From the NCBI GenBank assembly GCA_038182865.1, contig CP116226.1:558001-622000 (forward strand): a stretch of 64,000 nt of DNA, in the 5' to 3' direction. This DNA comes from Microbacterium enclense. GTDB lineage: Bacteria; Actinomycetota; Actinomycetes; Actinomycetales; Microbacteriaceae. Positions 18,500 to 33,975 of the stretch are shown here, one piece after another. The position numbers were made by a program, and so were the translations under genes. The notes under the pieces were generated by a model. The model saw only the letters and a list, made by a program, of their open reading frames with translations. It was not told where the DNA came from and made no database searches. Within the stretch, counting starts at the first letter, position 1, and each line of letters begins with the position of its first letter.

Positions 18500-19093
18500 A
18501 TGTCCCGTCGTGTGTTCCCTCCGGCCGGCGCGGCCGTGTTGGCGGCCGCGGCGATCCTCGTTCTGAGCGCGTGCGCGCCCGACGACGGGGGCTCTTCCGC
18601 GCCGACCTCCCCTGCCGCGTCGGGGCCGAGCACGACGAGTCCCACGCCCATCCCGACGCTCAGCCCCACGGCCGTCGCGGCGAAGATCCCCACCGACTGC
18701 CGCTCGATGCTGTCGGACGATGTGCTCTCGCAGTTGGCATCCGTTCCCCTGAACGACCCGGCCGTGGGCACGTCCGGTCCACAGCCCGACGGATCTCTCA
18801 TCTGCATCTGGCGCGACCCCGGTGCCGACACGACGGGACTCGAGACCCGCATCACTCGCGTGGACCGCGGGCCCGCACTCGACATGCTCAACGAACTCGT
18901 CGCCACCCAGGGCTTCAGCTGCTACACGCCCGATGACGGCACGCGCTGCGAGAAGACGTGGATCAACGACACGTACCCCGTCAACGACGGTCGCACGCTG
19001 TTCTGGCGCGACGACGTCCTCATCGACACGCAGTACTCCAACCTGGCGCCGACCGGGTACACGGCGAGCATCATCTCGTCGATCTTCGGTTGA
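18500..19093 (+). CDS. Secreted lipoprotein, paired with a convergent relative
   Basis: Starting at the ATG at 18500 gives 197 residues. A lipoprotein signal peptide (VLAAAAILVLSAC) puts the lipidated Cys at about residue 25. A Ser/Thr/Pro linker follows, then a small domain with four Cys (TDCRSML, CIWRD, GFSCY, RCEKTW) that probably form two disulphides outside the cell. The same Cys pattern, the LETR block and the ending LAPTGYTASI are seen in the gene at 19099, which converges on this one with only 5 nt between stops. The function is unknown. Confidence 0.8.
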   Translation: MSRRVFPPAGAAVLAAAAILVLSACAPDDGGSSAPTSPAASGPSTTSPTPIPTLSPTAVAAKIPTDCRSMLSDDVLSQLASVPLNDPAVGTSGPQPDGSLICIWRDPGADTTGLETRITRVDRGPALDMLNELVATQGFSCYTPDDGTRCEKTWINDTYPVNDGRTLFWRDDVLIDTQYSNLAPTGYTASIISSIFG

Positions 19094-19098
19094 CGCGG

Positions 19099-19695
19099 CT
19101 ACTCGCCGAAGGCGCGGGATGCCACGACCTCGGCGTAGCCCTCAGGCGCCCAGTCGGTGAGGGTCGAGGACACCCAGCGATCGCCCCGCAAGTCGTGCAC
19201 CTCGACCACGCCACCCGAGGCGCGCTCGCAGTGGACGGTGGCACCGGAGACCTGGCATCCGAAGCCCTGTGACGACAGGGTCGCCTGCACCGCCGACGCC
19301 CCCTCGGGCGTGACGGTCGACACCGTGGTCTCGAGCGACTGGCCGGGGCCCCCGCGCCAGTGACACGTCACGACGACGGTGGCTCCTGCCGCAGCCACGG
19401 CCTCCGGCGTCGACGCCGCGGGCGTCCGGCGCTGCGACAGCAGATTGTCGCGGGACCACACCAGGGACGACCACAGCTCGGATGTGTAGAGCTCGCGACA
19501 GGTGGTGGCCGGCGTCGGCGACTCCTCGGGCGCGGGGGTCGGGCTCGAGGCCGCGGCACGCAGAGTGTCTCCGACGAAGGTCACGGCGCCCGGAACACCG
19601 GGGAGGGCGAGCACGATGAGAGCGGCGACCACGACGGTACAGACGATCCCCGCCGGCCACGCGATCCAGGCGTTCCGGCCACCGACTCGTGCCAT
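19099..19695 (-). CDS. Signal-anchored secreted protein, relative of the 18500 lipoprotein
   Basis: Starting at the ATG at 19695 (MARVGGRNAWIAW), with GGGGAGGAA just upstream, gives 198 residues. An N-terminal membrane anchor (about 13-33) has no lipobox. A Pro/Thr linker and a small domain with four Cys (TTCREL, TCHWR, GFGCQV, HCERA) follow. Spacing, the LETT block and the ending WAPEGYAEVV align with the lipoprotein encoded convergently at 18500-19093. I infer an inverted duplication. The function is unknown. Confidence 0.75.
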   Translation of the reverse strand: MARVGGRNAWIAWPAGIVCTVVVAALIVLALPGVPGAVTFVGDTLRAAASSPTPAPEESPTPATTCRELYTSELWSSLVWSRDNLLSQRRTPAASTPEAVAAAGATVVVTCHWRGGPGQSLETTVSTVTPEGASAVQATLSSQGFGCQVSGATVHCERASGGVVEVHDLRGDRWVSSTLTDWAPEGYAEVVASRAFGE

Positions 19696-19799
19696 CCGTT
19701 CCTCCCCGTCCACGGTAGGCGCACTCCCCCGCCGCACCCGACACCCGACACGCCGCGGACGCCAGACGTCGCCGGCACGAAACGCCGCAGACACGACGA

Positions 19800-19825
19800 A
19801 GGCCCCCGGCGCGAGCCGAGGGCCT
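19800..19825 (-). terminator. rpoBC operon terminator
   Basis: On the minus strand AGGCCCTCGGC and GCCGGGGGCCT pair as an 11-bp stem (one G-U) with a 4-nt loop, 18 nt after the rpoC stop. No long U-tract follows, which is common in high-GC actinobacteria. Confidence 0.75.
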
Positions 19826-19843
19826 CCGTGCGGGACAGGTCCC

Positions 19844-23719
<3,876 letters not shown>

Positions 23720-23775
23720 TGGTTCTCCTGTGTCGGAATTCTCTGAAATCTGAGCTGGGTCGCTGAGCTGGGAGC

Positions 23776-27270
<3,495 letters not shown>

Positions 27271-27438
27271 GGGAATAACCTCCAGAAGCCCGGGCGAGGG
27301 GCTCGTGATTCCTTGTCGTCAGGTGGAGTGCGTTCCTGCCCCGATAACCTGCTCGTCACACACCGCGGTGAAGCGGGGACGGACAGGCTCAGCCGACCAC
27401 CATATGAGGGCAGGGGGAATCGAGGAGCGCAAAGTCCA

Positions 27439-27467
27439 AGCATACGCGGGAGGACTCGCCGTGTCCA
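27439..27467 (-). promoter_or_regulatory. Promoter of rpoBC
   Basis: On the minus strand TGGACA (27467-27462) is separated by 17 nt from TATGCT (27444-27439), a good housekeeping-sigma promoter. The leader to the rpoB TTG would be about 160 nt. The 27271-27543 gap holds this promoter, a plus-strand promoter and no gene. Confidence 0.7.
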
Positions 27468-27476
27468 GTCCAATTC

Positions 27477-27505
27477 TTGACGCGTTTGCGGACCTGCGGT
27501 ATAAC
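27477..27505 (+). promoter_or_regulatory. Strong divergent promoter with no plus-strand gene
   Basis: TTGACG (27477-27482), 17 nt, then TATAAC (27500-27505) is close to consensus and points away from rpoB. Downstream is the 3' end of the minus-strand pxpB-pxpC gene, so a transcript would be antisense to it. The -10 lies in the near-palindrome GCGGTATAACCGC (27496-27508). Confidence 0.5.
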
Positions 27506-27543
27506 CGCGTGCGCCCGTCGGGCATTCCCTCGCACACCCCGCG

Positions 27544-29316
27544 TCAGGCGCGCCGGAAGCGCACCCGATCGCCCGGCCGAGCCTGTCCCCACGCGTCGAG
27601 GGTGGCATCCGTCACCACCGCGATCACGGGGTATCCCCCGGTGACCGGCCCGTCCGCGAGCAGCACGACCGGACGCCCGTGCGGCGGCACCTGGATCGCC
27701 CCGGGACGCATGCCCTCGCTCGGCAACTCACCCGGGCGCGTGCGCGGGAGCTCCGGACCGTCGAGCCGGATGCCGACCCGGTCGGCGTGCGTCGACACCT
27801 CCCACAGCGTGTCGACCAGCGTCGCCAGTGCCCCCGGCGCGAACCAGTCGGCGCGGGGGCCCGCGGCGATGCCCACCTCGATGAGGGACGACGGAACAGA
27901 CCAGGGAAAGACGTCGAGGACGGGGATCGGGGATGCCGGGATCCTGGCGGTCAGCACGTCCCCCGCGCGCACGGGGGCGGGGCCGAGACCGGCCAGCACG
28001 TCGCTCGCTCGCGACCCCAGCGCGAGTGGCGCGAGGATCCCTCCGCGCATCGCGAGGTACGAGCGCAGGCCCGCGAGGACGGGCCCGAGGGAGACCTCAG
28101 CGCCCGCGGGGACCCGCACGGGGGCGTAGAGGTCGCGCGCCCGTCCGTCGACGCGCAGGTCGGTGAGGGCGCCCGTCACGCACACCCACGTGTCGGTTTC
28201 GGCCCGCGCGCGGAAGCCGCCGAGGGTGATCTCGAGGCCCGCGGCATCCTCGACGTTGCCGACCAGACGGTTGGCGATGCGCAGCGCGGCGCGATCCAGT
28301 GCACCCGATCGAGCGACCCCGAGGGCGGCGCGGTCGGGGCGGCCGAGGTCCTGCACCGTGGTGAAGCCGCCGGGGGCGAGCACGTGCAGGGCCGGGGTGG
28401 AGGCGGGGATCGACGTGGAGGCGGCAGCCGGGGCCAAGGCGGGGGCCGAGGCGGAAGCCGGAGCCGAGGCGGCGGCCGGAGCCGAGGCGGCAGCCGGGGC
28501 GACCCCGGCCGGCACGGTGGCGCGACGGGAGGAGATTCCGGCACGGGAGGAGGAGTCCGCGGCATCCTGTCCTCCGCTGCGCAGATCTCCTCCGCTCTCG
28601 GCGCCGGTGCGCAGCCCCGACCTCTCGACCGGCTCAGGGGCCTCGGCAGAACCCCCGTCCGCGAGAGGCTCGGCCTCGGAGACCGGGGCGGCCACGACAC
28701 GGGCGGGCTGCGGCGCGAACCGCACGCGAGCGCGGGGCGGGAGCAGCGCCGGGCTTTCGGCATCCGGATCGAAGAGGACCGCATCGGTCGTCCCGATCAG
28801 CCTCCAACCACCCGGGGTCTCGCGGGGATACGCTCCGCTGAACTCGCCCGCCACGCCCACCGCGCCCGCGGGCACACGGGTGCGCGGCTGGGCGAGACGC
28901 GGCACGTCGAACGGCCAGTCATCGCTCACCAGGTAGCCGAACCCGGGGGCGAAACCGGTGAAGGCCACCGTCCACTCCGGGGCGGAATGCCGGGCGATGA
29001 GATCCGCGACCCGGATGCCGAGGAGGTCGGCGGTCTCCTCGAGGTCGGCGCCGTCGTAGCGCAGCGGGAGCTCGATGAGAGGCCCCGAGGTCCCGGCATC
29101 CGGGGTGTCGTGGGCGGCGGCGCGGATCCACGAGCGGACGGCCTCGAACGTGATGCGCGCGGGGTCGAACACGACGAGCACGGTGCGCGCCGCGGGGACC
29201 AGGTCGTCGATGCCGCCGGGCGGGTCCGCGGCGAGCGCCGCGTGCAGCGCGAGGACGTCGGCCAGGCCCGCGACCTCGGCGAGAACGGCGCGCTCCCCCA
29301 TCGGGAGCAGCGTCAC
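27544..29316 (-). CDS. Fused 5-oxoprolinase subunits PxpB-PxpC
   Basis: Together with PxpA this protein makes the ATP-dependent 5-oxoprolinase, which opens pyroglutamate to glutamate. Residues 1-215 are the PxpB/KipI (AHS1) domain with AFTGFAPGFGYL, RVPAGAVGVAG and TPGGWRLIG. Residues of about 310-590 are the PxpC/KipA (AHS2) domain with VLAPGGFTTVQDLGR, MRGGI, LPSEGMRPGAIQVPPHG and DGPVTGGYPVI. About 95 residues of Ala/Ser/Pro-rich linker join them. The start is taken as GTG at 29316, overlapping the pxpA stop (GTGA); an ATG five codons later is possible. Fusions of these subunits are known, but the long linker is unusual. Confidence 0.92.
   Translation of the reverse strand: MTLLPMGERAVLAEVAGLADVLALHAALAADPPGGIDDLVPAARTVLVVFDPARITFEAVRSWIRAAAHDTPDAGTSGPLIELPLRYDGADLEETADLLGIRVADLIARHSAPEWTVAFTGFAPGFGYLVSDDWPFDVPRLAQPRTRVPAGAVGVAGEFSGAYPRETPGGWRLIGTTDAVLFDPDAESPALLPPRARVRFAPQPARVVAAPVSEAEPLADGGSAEAPEPVERSGLRTGAESGGDLRSGGQDAADSSSRAGISSRRATVPAGVAPAAASAPAAASAPASASAPALAPAAASTSIPASTPALHVLAPGGFTTVQDLGRPDRAALGVARSGALDRAALRIANRLVGNVEDAAGLEITLGGFRARAETDTWVCVTGALTDLRVDGRARDLYAPVRVPAGAEVSLGPVLAGLRSYLAMRGGILAPLALGSRASDVLAGLGPAPVRAGDVLTARIPASPIPVLDVFPWSVPSSLIEVGIAAGPRADWFAPGALATLVDTLWEVSTHADRVGIRLDGPELPRTRPGELPSEGMRPGAIQVPPHGRPVVLLADGPVTGGYPVIAVVTDATLDAWGQARPGDRVRFRRA
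28405..28505. repeat. Low-complexity tandem repeat in the pxpB-pxpC linker
   Basis: Imperfect repeats of GCCGAGGCGGMAGCCGG-type sequence encode the Ala/Ser/Pro linker between the two enzyme domains. Copy number is likely to vary between strains. Confidence 0.7.
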
Positions 29317-30065
29317 CACGGCGCGCGCACCTCGACGCCGGCGTCGTCGAGGGCGGTACGGACGGCGCGGGCCATCGCGATGGCTGAGGGCGTGTCGCCG
29401 TGCAGGCACAGCGAGGCGGCCTCGACGGCGATGCGGCCGCCCTCCACCGTCTCGACCTGGCCGTCGCGCACGAGGCGCAGCGCGCGCTCGGCGACGTGGA
29501 CCGGGTCCTCGATGAGGTCGCCGGGTTCTCCACGCGGGACGAGACCCCCCTGAGCCGTGTAACCGCGGTCGAGAAACGCCTCGTGCACGAAGTGCAGCCC
29601 CGCGGATGCCGCGACCTCGGCGATCACGCCCGGGAGACCGAGCACGGGGAGGGCGCGTCCGAGGCTCGACGACAGCTCGGCGACCGCGTCGACCACCGCT
29701 CGCGCCTGCCCGGCGTCGTCACGGACTGCGTGGTAGAGCGCCCCGTGCGGCTTGACGTACCGCAGGTCGGCACCGGCGTCCACAAGCGCGGCGAGCTGCG
29801 CGGCGATGCTCGCGCGGAGGTCGGCGACGGCCGAGTGGCGACGGATGCGACCGAAGTTCGCCCGGTCGGCGTAGGCGGGGTGGGCGCCGACGGCCACGCC
29901 GAAGCGCGCGGCCCGCTCGACCGCACCGCGCATCGAGACCTCGTCGCCCGCGTGACCGCCGCACGCGACGTTGGCGCTGGAGATGACGGCGAACATCGCC
30001 TCGTCGTCGGCGGTCGGCATCCCGTCGACGGTCTCGCCCAGGTCGGCGTTCAGATCCACGCGCAT
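29313..30065 (-). CDS. pxpA: 5-oxoprolinase subunit A (LamB/YcsF family)
   Basis: The start is the ATG at 30065, giving the 250 residues typical of PxpA. The open frame extends further upstream without homology. Family motifs MRVDLNADLGE, ANVACGGHAGD, VGAHPAYADRANFGR, VKPHGALYH and AFLDRGYTAQGGLVPR are all present. TACGGT ends 6 nt before the ATG, suggesting a leaderless transcript. The stop overlaps the GTG of the fused pxpB-pxpC gene, so the subunits are translationally coupled. The operon diverges from a peptide-transporter ATPase gene, which fits use of pyroglutamyl peptides. Confidence 0.95.
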   Translation of the reverse strand: MRVDLNADLGETVDGMPTADDEAMFAVISSANVACGGHAGDEVSMRGAVERAARFGVAVGAHPAYADRANFGRIRRHSAVADLRASIAAQLAALVDAGADLRYVKPHGALYHAVRDDAGQARAVVDAVAELSSSLGRALPVLGLPGVIAEVAASAGLHFVHEAFLDRGYTAQGGLVPRGEPGDLIEDPVHVAERALRLVRDGQVETVEGGRIAVEAASLCLHGDTPSAIAMARAVRTALDDAGVEVRAPW

Positions 30066-30071
30066 GCTGCC

Positions 30072-30077
30072 ACCGTA
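30072..30077 (-). promoter_or_regulatory. Leaderless -10 element of pxpA
   Basis: TACGGT on the minus strand ends 6 nt before the pxpA ATG. Confidence 0.55.
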
Positions 30078-30264
30078 TCGCCGCGTCGTTCTCGCGCGCC
30101 GGGGACTCGCAACGCGAACGGTCCGTCCGCGGTGCGAGAGAGATGCAGCGTCGAGCCGCGAACCGCCGGCCACGCGCCGTGCACCGCGAGCCCCACGCCG
30201 AGACGGCGCGTTACGGGGGTGTGACGATCGGAGGGAAGGGGTGGGCAGAACCGGGACCGCGGGT

Positions 30265-30270
30265 GAGGAT
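30265..30270 (+). promoter_or_regulatory. Possible leaderless -10 element of the ABC ATPase gene
   Basis: GAGGAT ends 6 nt before the ATG at 30277. It has the A and T of the pattern but not the leading T, and could instead act as a weak ribosome-binding site. Confidence 0.35.
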
Positions 30271-30276
30271 GGGGGC

Positions 30277-31944
30277 ATGACCTCCGATGTCGCCGGTCCC
30301 CCCGCTCCGGCATCCCCCCAGCCCCTGCTCTCGGTCCGTGATCTCGCGGTCGACTTCGCCACCATGGACGGTCCCGTGCGGGCCGTCGATGGGGTGAATC
30401 TCGACATCCACGCGGGTGAGACCATTGCCATCGTCGGCGAGTCCGGCTCCGGCAAGTCGACGACCGCCATGGCGATCATCGGCCTGCTCGCGTCGGGTGG
30501 CCGCGTCGCGCGCGGTCAGATCCTCCTCGACAGCGAAGACCTCACCACCTTCGGCGAAGCCCGCATGCGCCAGGTGCGCGGCCGCCAGATCGGCCTCGTC
30601 CCGCAAGACCCGATGTCGAATCTCAACCCCGTCGCCAAGATCGGCACGCAGGTCGGCGAGACCCTCCTCGCGCACGGTCTCGCTGACCGCTCGAGCGTGA
30701 AGGGCAAGGTCGTCGAGGCGCTCGAGGCCGCCGGACTCCCGGATGCCGAGAAGCGCGCGACCCAGTACCCGCACGAGTTCTCCGGTGGGATGCGTCAGCG
30801 CGCGCTCATCGCAATCGGGCTCGCGTGCCGACCGCGCCTGCTCATCGCCGACGAGCCGACGAGCGCGCTCGACGTGACCGTGCAGCAGACCATCCTCGAC
30901 CAGATCGACAAGCAGACGAACGAGCTCGGCGCGGCCGTCCTCCTCATCACGCACGACCTGGGCCTCGCCGCCGAGCGCGCGTCGAGAGTCGTCGTGATGC
31001 ACCGCGGACGCGTGGTCGAGCAGGGGCCGGCGCGGCAGATCCTCGAGGATCCGCAGCACGCGTACACGAAATCGCTCGTCGCAGCCGCACCGTCGGTCGC
31101 GGCGGTGCGGCTACGCCCCGAGGACTTCCGTAGCGACCGCCCGGTCGACGTCGCCCGCGACAACATCGTCGAGATCCAGAACCTCACGAAGGTGTATCCC
31201 GTGCGCGGCCGCGGCGAGGACTTCCGCGCGGTCGATGACGTGTCGCTGTCGATTCCGCGTGGACAGACCGTCGCGATCGTCGGAGAGTCGGGCTCCGGCA
31301 AGACCATGACCGCCCGCATGCTGCTGAACGTCGTCGAGCCGACGAGCGGATCGATCACCTTCGACGGTCAGGACGTCGCCGCGCTGAGGGGTGAGGCGCT
31401 GCGCCAGTTCCGGCAGAGAGTGCAGCCGATCTTCCAGGATCCCTACTCGAGCCTGAACCCGATGTTCACGATCGAGCGGATCGTCGAGGAGCCCCTCTCC
31501 TTCTACAAGCGCGGGTCCAAGGCCGACCGCTCGAAGCGGGTGCGCCAGTTGATGGATGACGTGGCCCTGCCGGCATCCATGCTCCGCCGCTACCCCTCGG
31601 AGCTCTCGGGCGGACAGCGGCAGCGCGTCGCGATCGCCCGCGCTCTCGCGCTCTCCCCGGAACTCATCGTGTGCGACGAGCCGGTGTCGGCGCTCGACGT
31701 GCTCGTGCAGGCGCAGATCCTCGACCTGCTCGGCGACCTGCAGCGCGAGTACGGCCTCAGCTACCTCTTCATCTCCCACGACCTCGCGGTGGTGCGCCTG
31801 ATCAGCGACTACGTCTGCGTGATGAAAGACGGGCGCCTGGTCGAGGCGGCGTCCAGCGAAGAGGTCTTCACCAACCCGCGCGACCCGTACACGCGGCGTC
31901 TGCTGTCGTCAATCCCCGGGAACGAGCTGGGGTTGGCCGGCTGA
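30277..31944 (+). CDS. Peptide ABC transporter ATPase with two fused nucleotide-binding domains
   Basis: Starting at the ATG at 30277 (MTSDVAGPPAPASP) gives 555 residues holding two complete ATPase domains of the DppD/DppF (OppD/OppF) type. The first has Walker A GESGSGKSTT, signature FSGGMRQRA and Walker B LLIADEPTSALD. The second has GESGSGKTMT, LSGGQRQRVA and LIVCDEPVSALD. They would energise the permease encoded at 33013-34976 and its binding protein at 35111. The gene is on the opposite strand to those and converges on the 32158 gene, an unusual layout for a dpp-type system. Confidence 0.93.
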   Translation: MTSDVAGPPAPASPQPLLSVRDLAVDFATMDGPVRAVDGVNLDIHAGETIAIVGESGSGKSTTAMAIIGLLASGGRVARGQILLDSEDLTTFGEARMRQVRGRQIGLVPQDPMSNLNPVAKIGTQVGETLLAHGLADRSSVKGKVVEALEAAGLPDAEKRATQYPHEFSGGMRQRALIAIGLACRPRLLIADEPTSALDVTVQQTILDQIDKQTNELGAAVLLITHDLGLAAERASRVVVMHRGRVVEQGPARQILEDPQHAYTKSLVAAAPSVAAVRLRPEDFRSDRPVDVARDNIVEIQNLTKVYPVRGRGEDFRAVDDVSLSIPRGQTVAIVGESGSGKTMTARMLLNVVEPTSGSITFDGQDVAALRGEALRQFRQRVQPIFQDPYSSLNPMFTIERIVEEPLSFYKRGSKADRSKRVRQLMDDVALPASMLRRYPSELSGGQRQRVAIARALALSPELIVCDEPVSALDVLVQAQILDLLGDLQREYGLSYLFISHDLAVVRLISDYVCVMKDGRLVEAASSEEVFTNPRDPYTRRLLSSIPGNELGLAG

Positions 31945-32021
31945 CACGGCGACTCCCGGTGTGAGGCGACTTCCTCGCGACCCCGCGGGGACCGGGATGC
32001 CACGGGCGGGGCGGGTCCACC

Positions 32022-32089
32022 GGAACAGGGGATCGTTCGGAGACAGGCCGCCCCCGCGTCACGCGCTCCTGTTCTCGACGGATCCCCGT
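32022..32089. repeat. 18-bp interspersed repeat, cluster 1 (inverted pair)
   Basis: GGATCGTTCGGAGACAGG (32030-32047), preceded by the end of another unit (GGAACAGG), faces an inverted unit CCTGTTCTCGACGGATCC (32068-32085). The unit consensus is GGATC-N8-ACAGG. It lies in the 213-nt gap between two convergent genes, which holds nothing else I can name. Confidence 0.65.
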
Positions 32090-32157
32090 CGTCGGCGCGC
32101 GTCGCGTCGGCGTGACGCGGCGGTGCTCCCGCGCGGCGGCCGTGGCGTCGGCGGGAC

Positions 32158-32760
32158 TCACGGGCGGCTCGAGGGCGCGTCTCCCGCGGGGCTGTGCAGA
32201 AGCGCGGACGCGACAGGGACCCCGTCGAGTTCGCCGTACGCGCGCGCCGCGAAGGGGTCGAGGGGATACGCGTCGACCGCGTCGCGCCGCACCGTGCGGA
32301 CGGACACGACGTCGCGCGCGGCCACGGCGACGTGCACATCGTCGTGACGGCAGTACGCGGCGATGATCCCCCCGACGACCGTGGTCGACGTGGGGAGGGC
32401 CTCCCCGTCGACCTCGACAGAGCCCGGACCCCACCGCGCGTCGTCCTCCGCGTGGGCGATCAGCTCCGCCGCCGAGACGAAGACGGGGTGGGCGGCGAGC
32501 GCCGAGAGAGCGGAGAGGGCTGAGACACGCGCGTCCGTCTCCGTCGGCCACCGCGCGGAGACGACGACCGCCGACACCGTGCCAGCCCGCGCGGCGAGGG
32601 CGACGTCGGTCGCGGGCTCGGTGGCGAGACCGTTCCATCCGAGGAGTCCGCGCGCGAGGCCGGCCTCGCCACCCTCGATCACGGCCTCGAAGAGGGGAAA
32701 GAGCGGCGGGTGATAGCCGGCGTCGACCGGCGAGCTGTCCGGCGGGGTCGGGGCGGTCAT
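32158..32760 (-). CDS. Uncharacterised protein flanked by 18-bp repeats
   Basis: I do not recognise this 200-residue protein. It has no membrane segment and no clear catalytic motif. It is rich in Ala and Val with regular hydrophobic strands (AGTVSAVVVSARW, DDVHVAVAARDVVSVRTV). GC-rich third positions support coding. It sits between the dpp-like permease genes (same strand) and the convergent ATPase gene, and copies of an 18-bp repeat lie on both sides. The ATG start has TGGGGAG just upstream. A link to peptide transport is guesswork. Confidence 0.6.
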   Translation of the reverse strand: MTAPTPPDSSPVDAGYHPPLFPLFEAVIEGGEAGLARGLLGWNGLATEPATDVALAARAGTVSAVVVSARWPTETDARVSALSALSALAAHPVFVSAAELIAHAEDDARWGPGSVEVDGEALPTSTTVVGGIIAAYCRHDDVHVAVAARDVVSVRTVRRDAVDAYPLDPFAARAYGELDGVPVASALLHSPAGDAPSSRP

Positions 32761-32855
32761 CTCCCCAGGCCACCACGACGGCGGGGCGAGCGCAATGGTC
32801 GACGTCCCGCGCGGACGCCGTTCGGGCCACCGTGGCGGCGGCCCGTCGGCCTTCG

Positions 32856-32935
32856 AGAACAGGGGATCGCGCGAGGACAGGGCCGGTGCGTCCCCCGCCG
32901 GCCTGTTCTGGGAGGATCCCCTGTTCTGGGGGGAT
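32856..32935. repeat. 18-bp interspersed repeat, cluster 2 (inverted and tandem units)
   Basis: GGATCGCGCGAGGACAGG (32864-32881), preceded by GAGAACAGG, faces the inverted tandem units CCTGTTCTGGGAGGATCC (32902-32919) and CCTGTTCTGGGGGGATCG (32920-32937). The unit and the arm arrangement match cluster 1 on the other side of the 32158 gene. Nothing else is seen in 32761-33012. Confidence 0.65.
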
Positions 32936-33012
32936 CGCGTACACCCGCGGCATCCCCGTTCCGGCCCCGACCCGCGCCAGCGAGCCGGGCGGGGCCGGAG
33001 GAGCGACGCGCG

Positions 33013-33975
33013 CTAGCGCGCGCGGGTGCGTGGATCCATCGACTCGCGGAGCGACTCCCCCAGCAGGGTGAAGCCCAAAGCGGTGACCGCGATGCAGATG
33101 CCGGGGAGGAACGCCAGCCACGGCGCGATCGCGAGCTCGACCTGGGCATAGGTGAGCATGCGGCCCCACTCGGCGGTCTGCGGGAGCCCGCCTCCGAGAC
33201 CGAGGAACGACAGCGCGGCGGCGTCGATCACGGCGGTCGCGAGCGTGAGCGTTCCCTGCACGATGACCGGGCCGACGCTGTTGGGCAGCACGTGGGTCAT
33301 CGTGATCGTGCGGCGACTGAGGCCGAGGGTCTGCGCCGACAGCACGTAGTCGGCGCCGCGTTGCTGGAGCATCGACGCTCGCAGGAGCCGCGCGAACACC
33401 GGCACCTGTGACGCCCCGATGGCGATCATGATCGCGAGCTGGCTCTGCCCGAGGATGGCGGCGATCGACACGGCGAGCAGCAGGTTCGGCACCGACAGCA
33501 GGATGTCGACGAAACGCATGACGACCGCGTCGACCCACCCGCCGAACATCCCGGCGAGCAGTCCCAACGCCATGCCGCCGAGAAGGCCCATGGCGGTGGA
33601 GATCACACCGATCTGCAGCGACGCCTGCGCCCCCCAGATGAGCTTGGACAGCACGTCGCCGCCGAAACGGTCGAGGCCGAGGGGGAACTCCGCCATCTCG
33701 CCCGGGCCGGGGATGTCGGTCGGGGTGATGAAACGCTGCCCCGGGAGCGACTCGGCCGGGTAGGGCGCCAGCAGAGGCGCGAGGGCCGCCACCAGCAGGA
33801 ACGCCAGCACGATGATCGCGCCGATCCAGGCGACGGGACTCCGGCGCAAGCGCTGGAAGACGTCGTGCCAGAACCCGCCACCGCGAGACTGCGCCGCGAG
33901 GAGCTGACCGTCGACGATGGCGTTGTCATCGACGGGACCGCCGCTGGGAGCGGGAGGGAGGATCGAAGAGCTCAC
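33013..33975 (-). CDS. Peptide ABC transporter permease, DppC/OppC type
   Basis: The start is GTG at 33975, overlapping the stop of the upstream permease (GTGA), which gives 320 residues. The N-terminal cytoplasmic part and the first membrane helix (WIGAIIVLAFLLVAALAPLLAPYP) match the OppC_N module. A binding-protein-dependent permease domain with about five more helices follows. Its EAA-type loop that contacts the ATPase includes GADYVLSAQTLGLSRR and ITMTHVLPN. It partners the permease at 33972 and the ATPase at 30277. Confidence 0.92.
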   Translation of the reverse strand: MSSSILPPAPSGGPVDDNAIVDGQLLAAQSRGGGFWHDVFQRLRRSPVAWIGAIIVLAFLLVAALAPLLAPYPAESLPGQRFITPTDIPGPGEMAEFPLGLDRFGGDVLSKLIWGAQASLQIGVISTAMGLLGGMALGLLAGMFGGWVDAVVMRFVDILLSVPNLLLAVSIAAILGQSQLAIMIAIGASQVPVFARLLRASMLQQRGADYVLSAQTLGLSRRTITMTHVLPNSVGPVIVQGTLTLATAVIDAAALSFLGLGGGLPQTAEWGRMLTYAQVELAIAPWLAFLPGICIAVTALGFTLLGESLRESMDPRTRAR

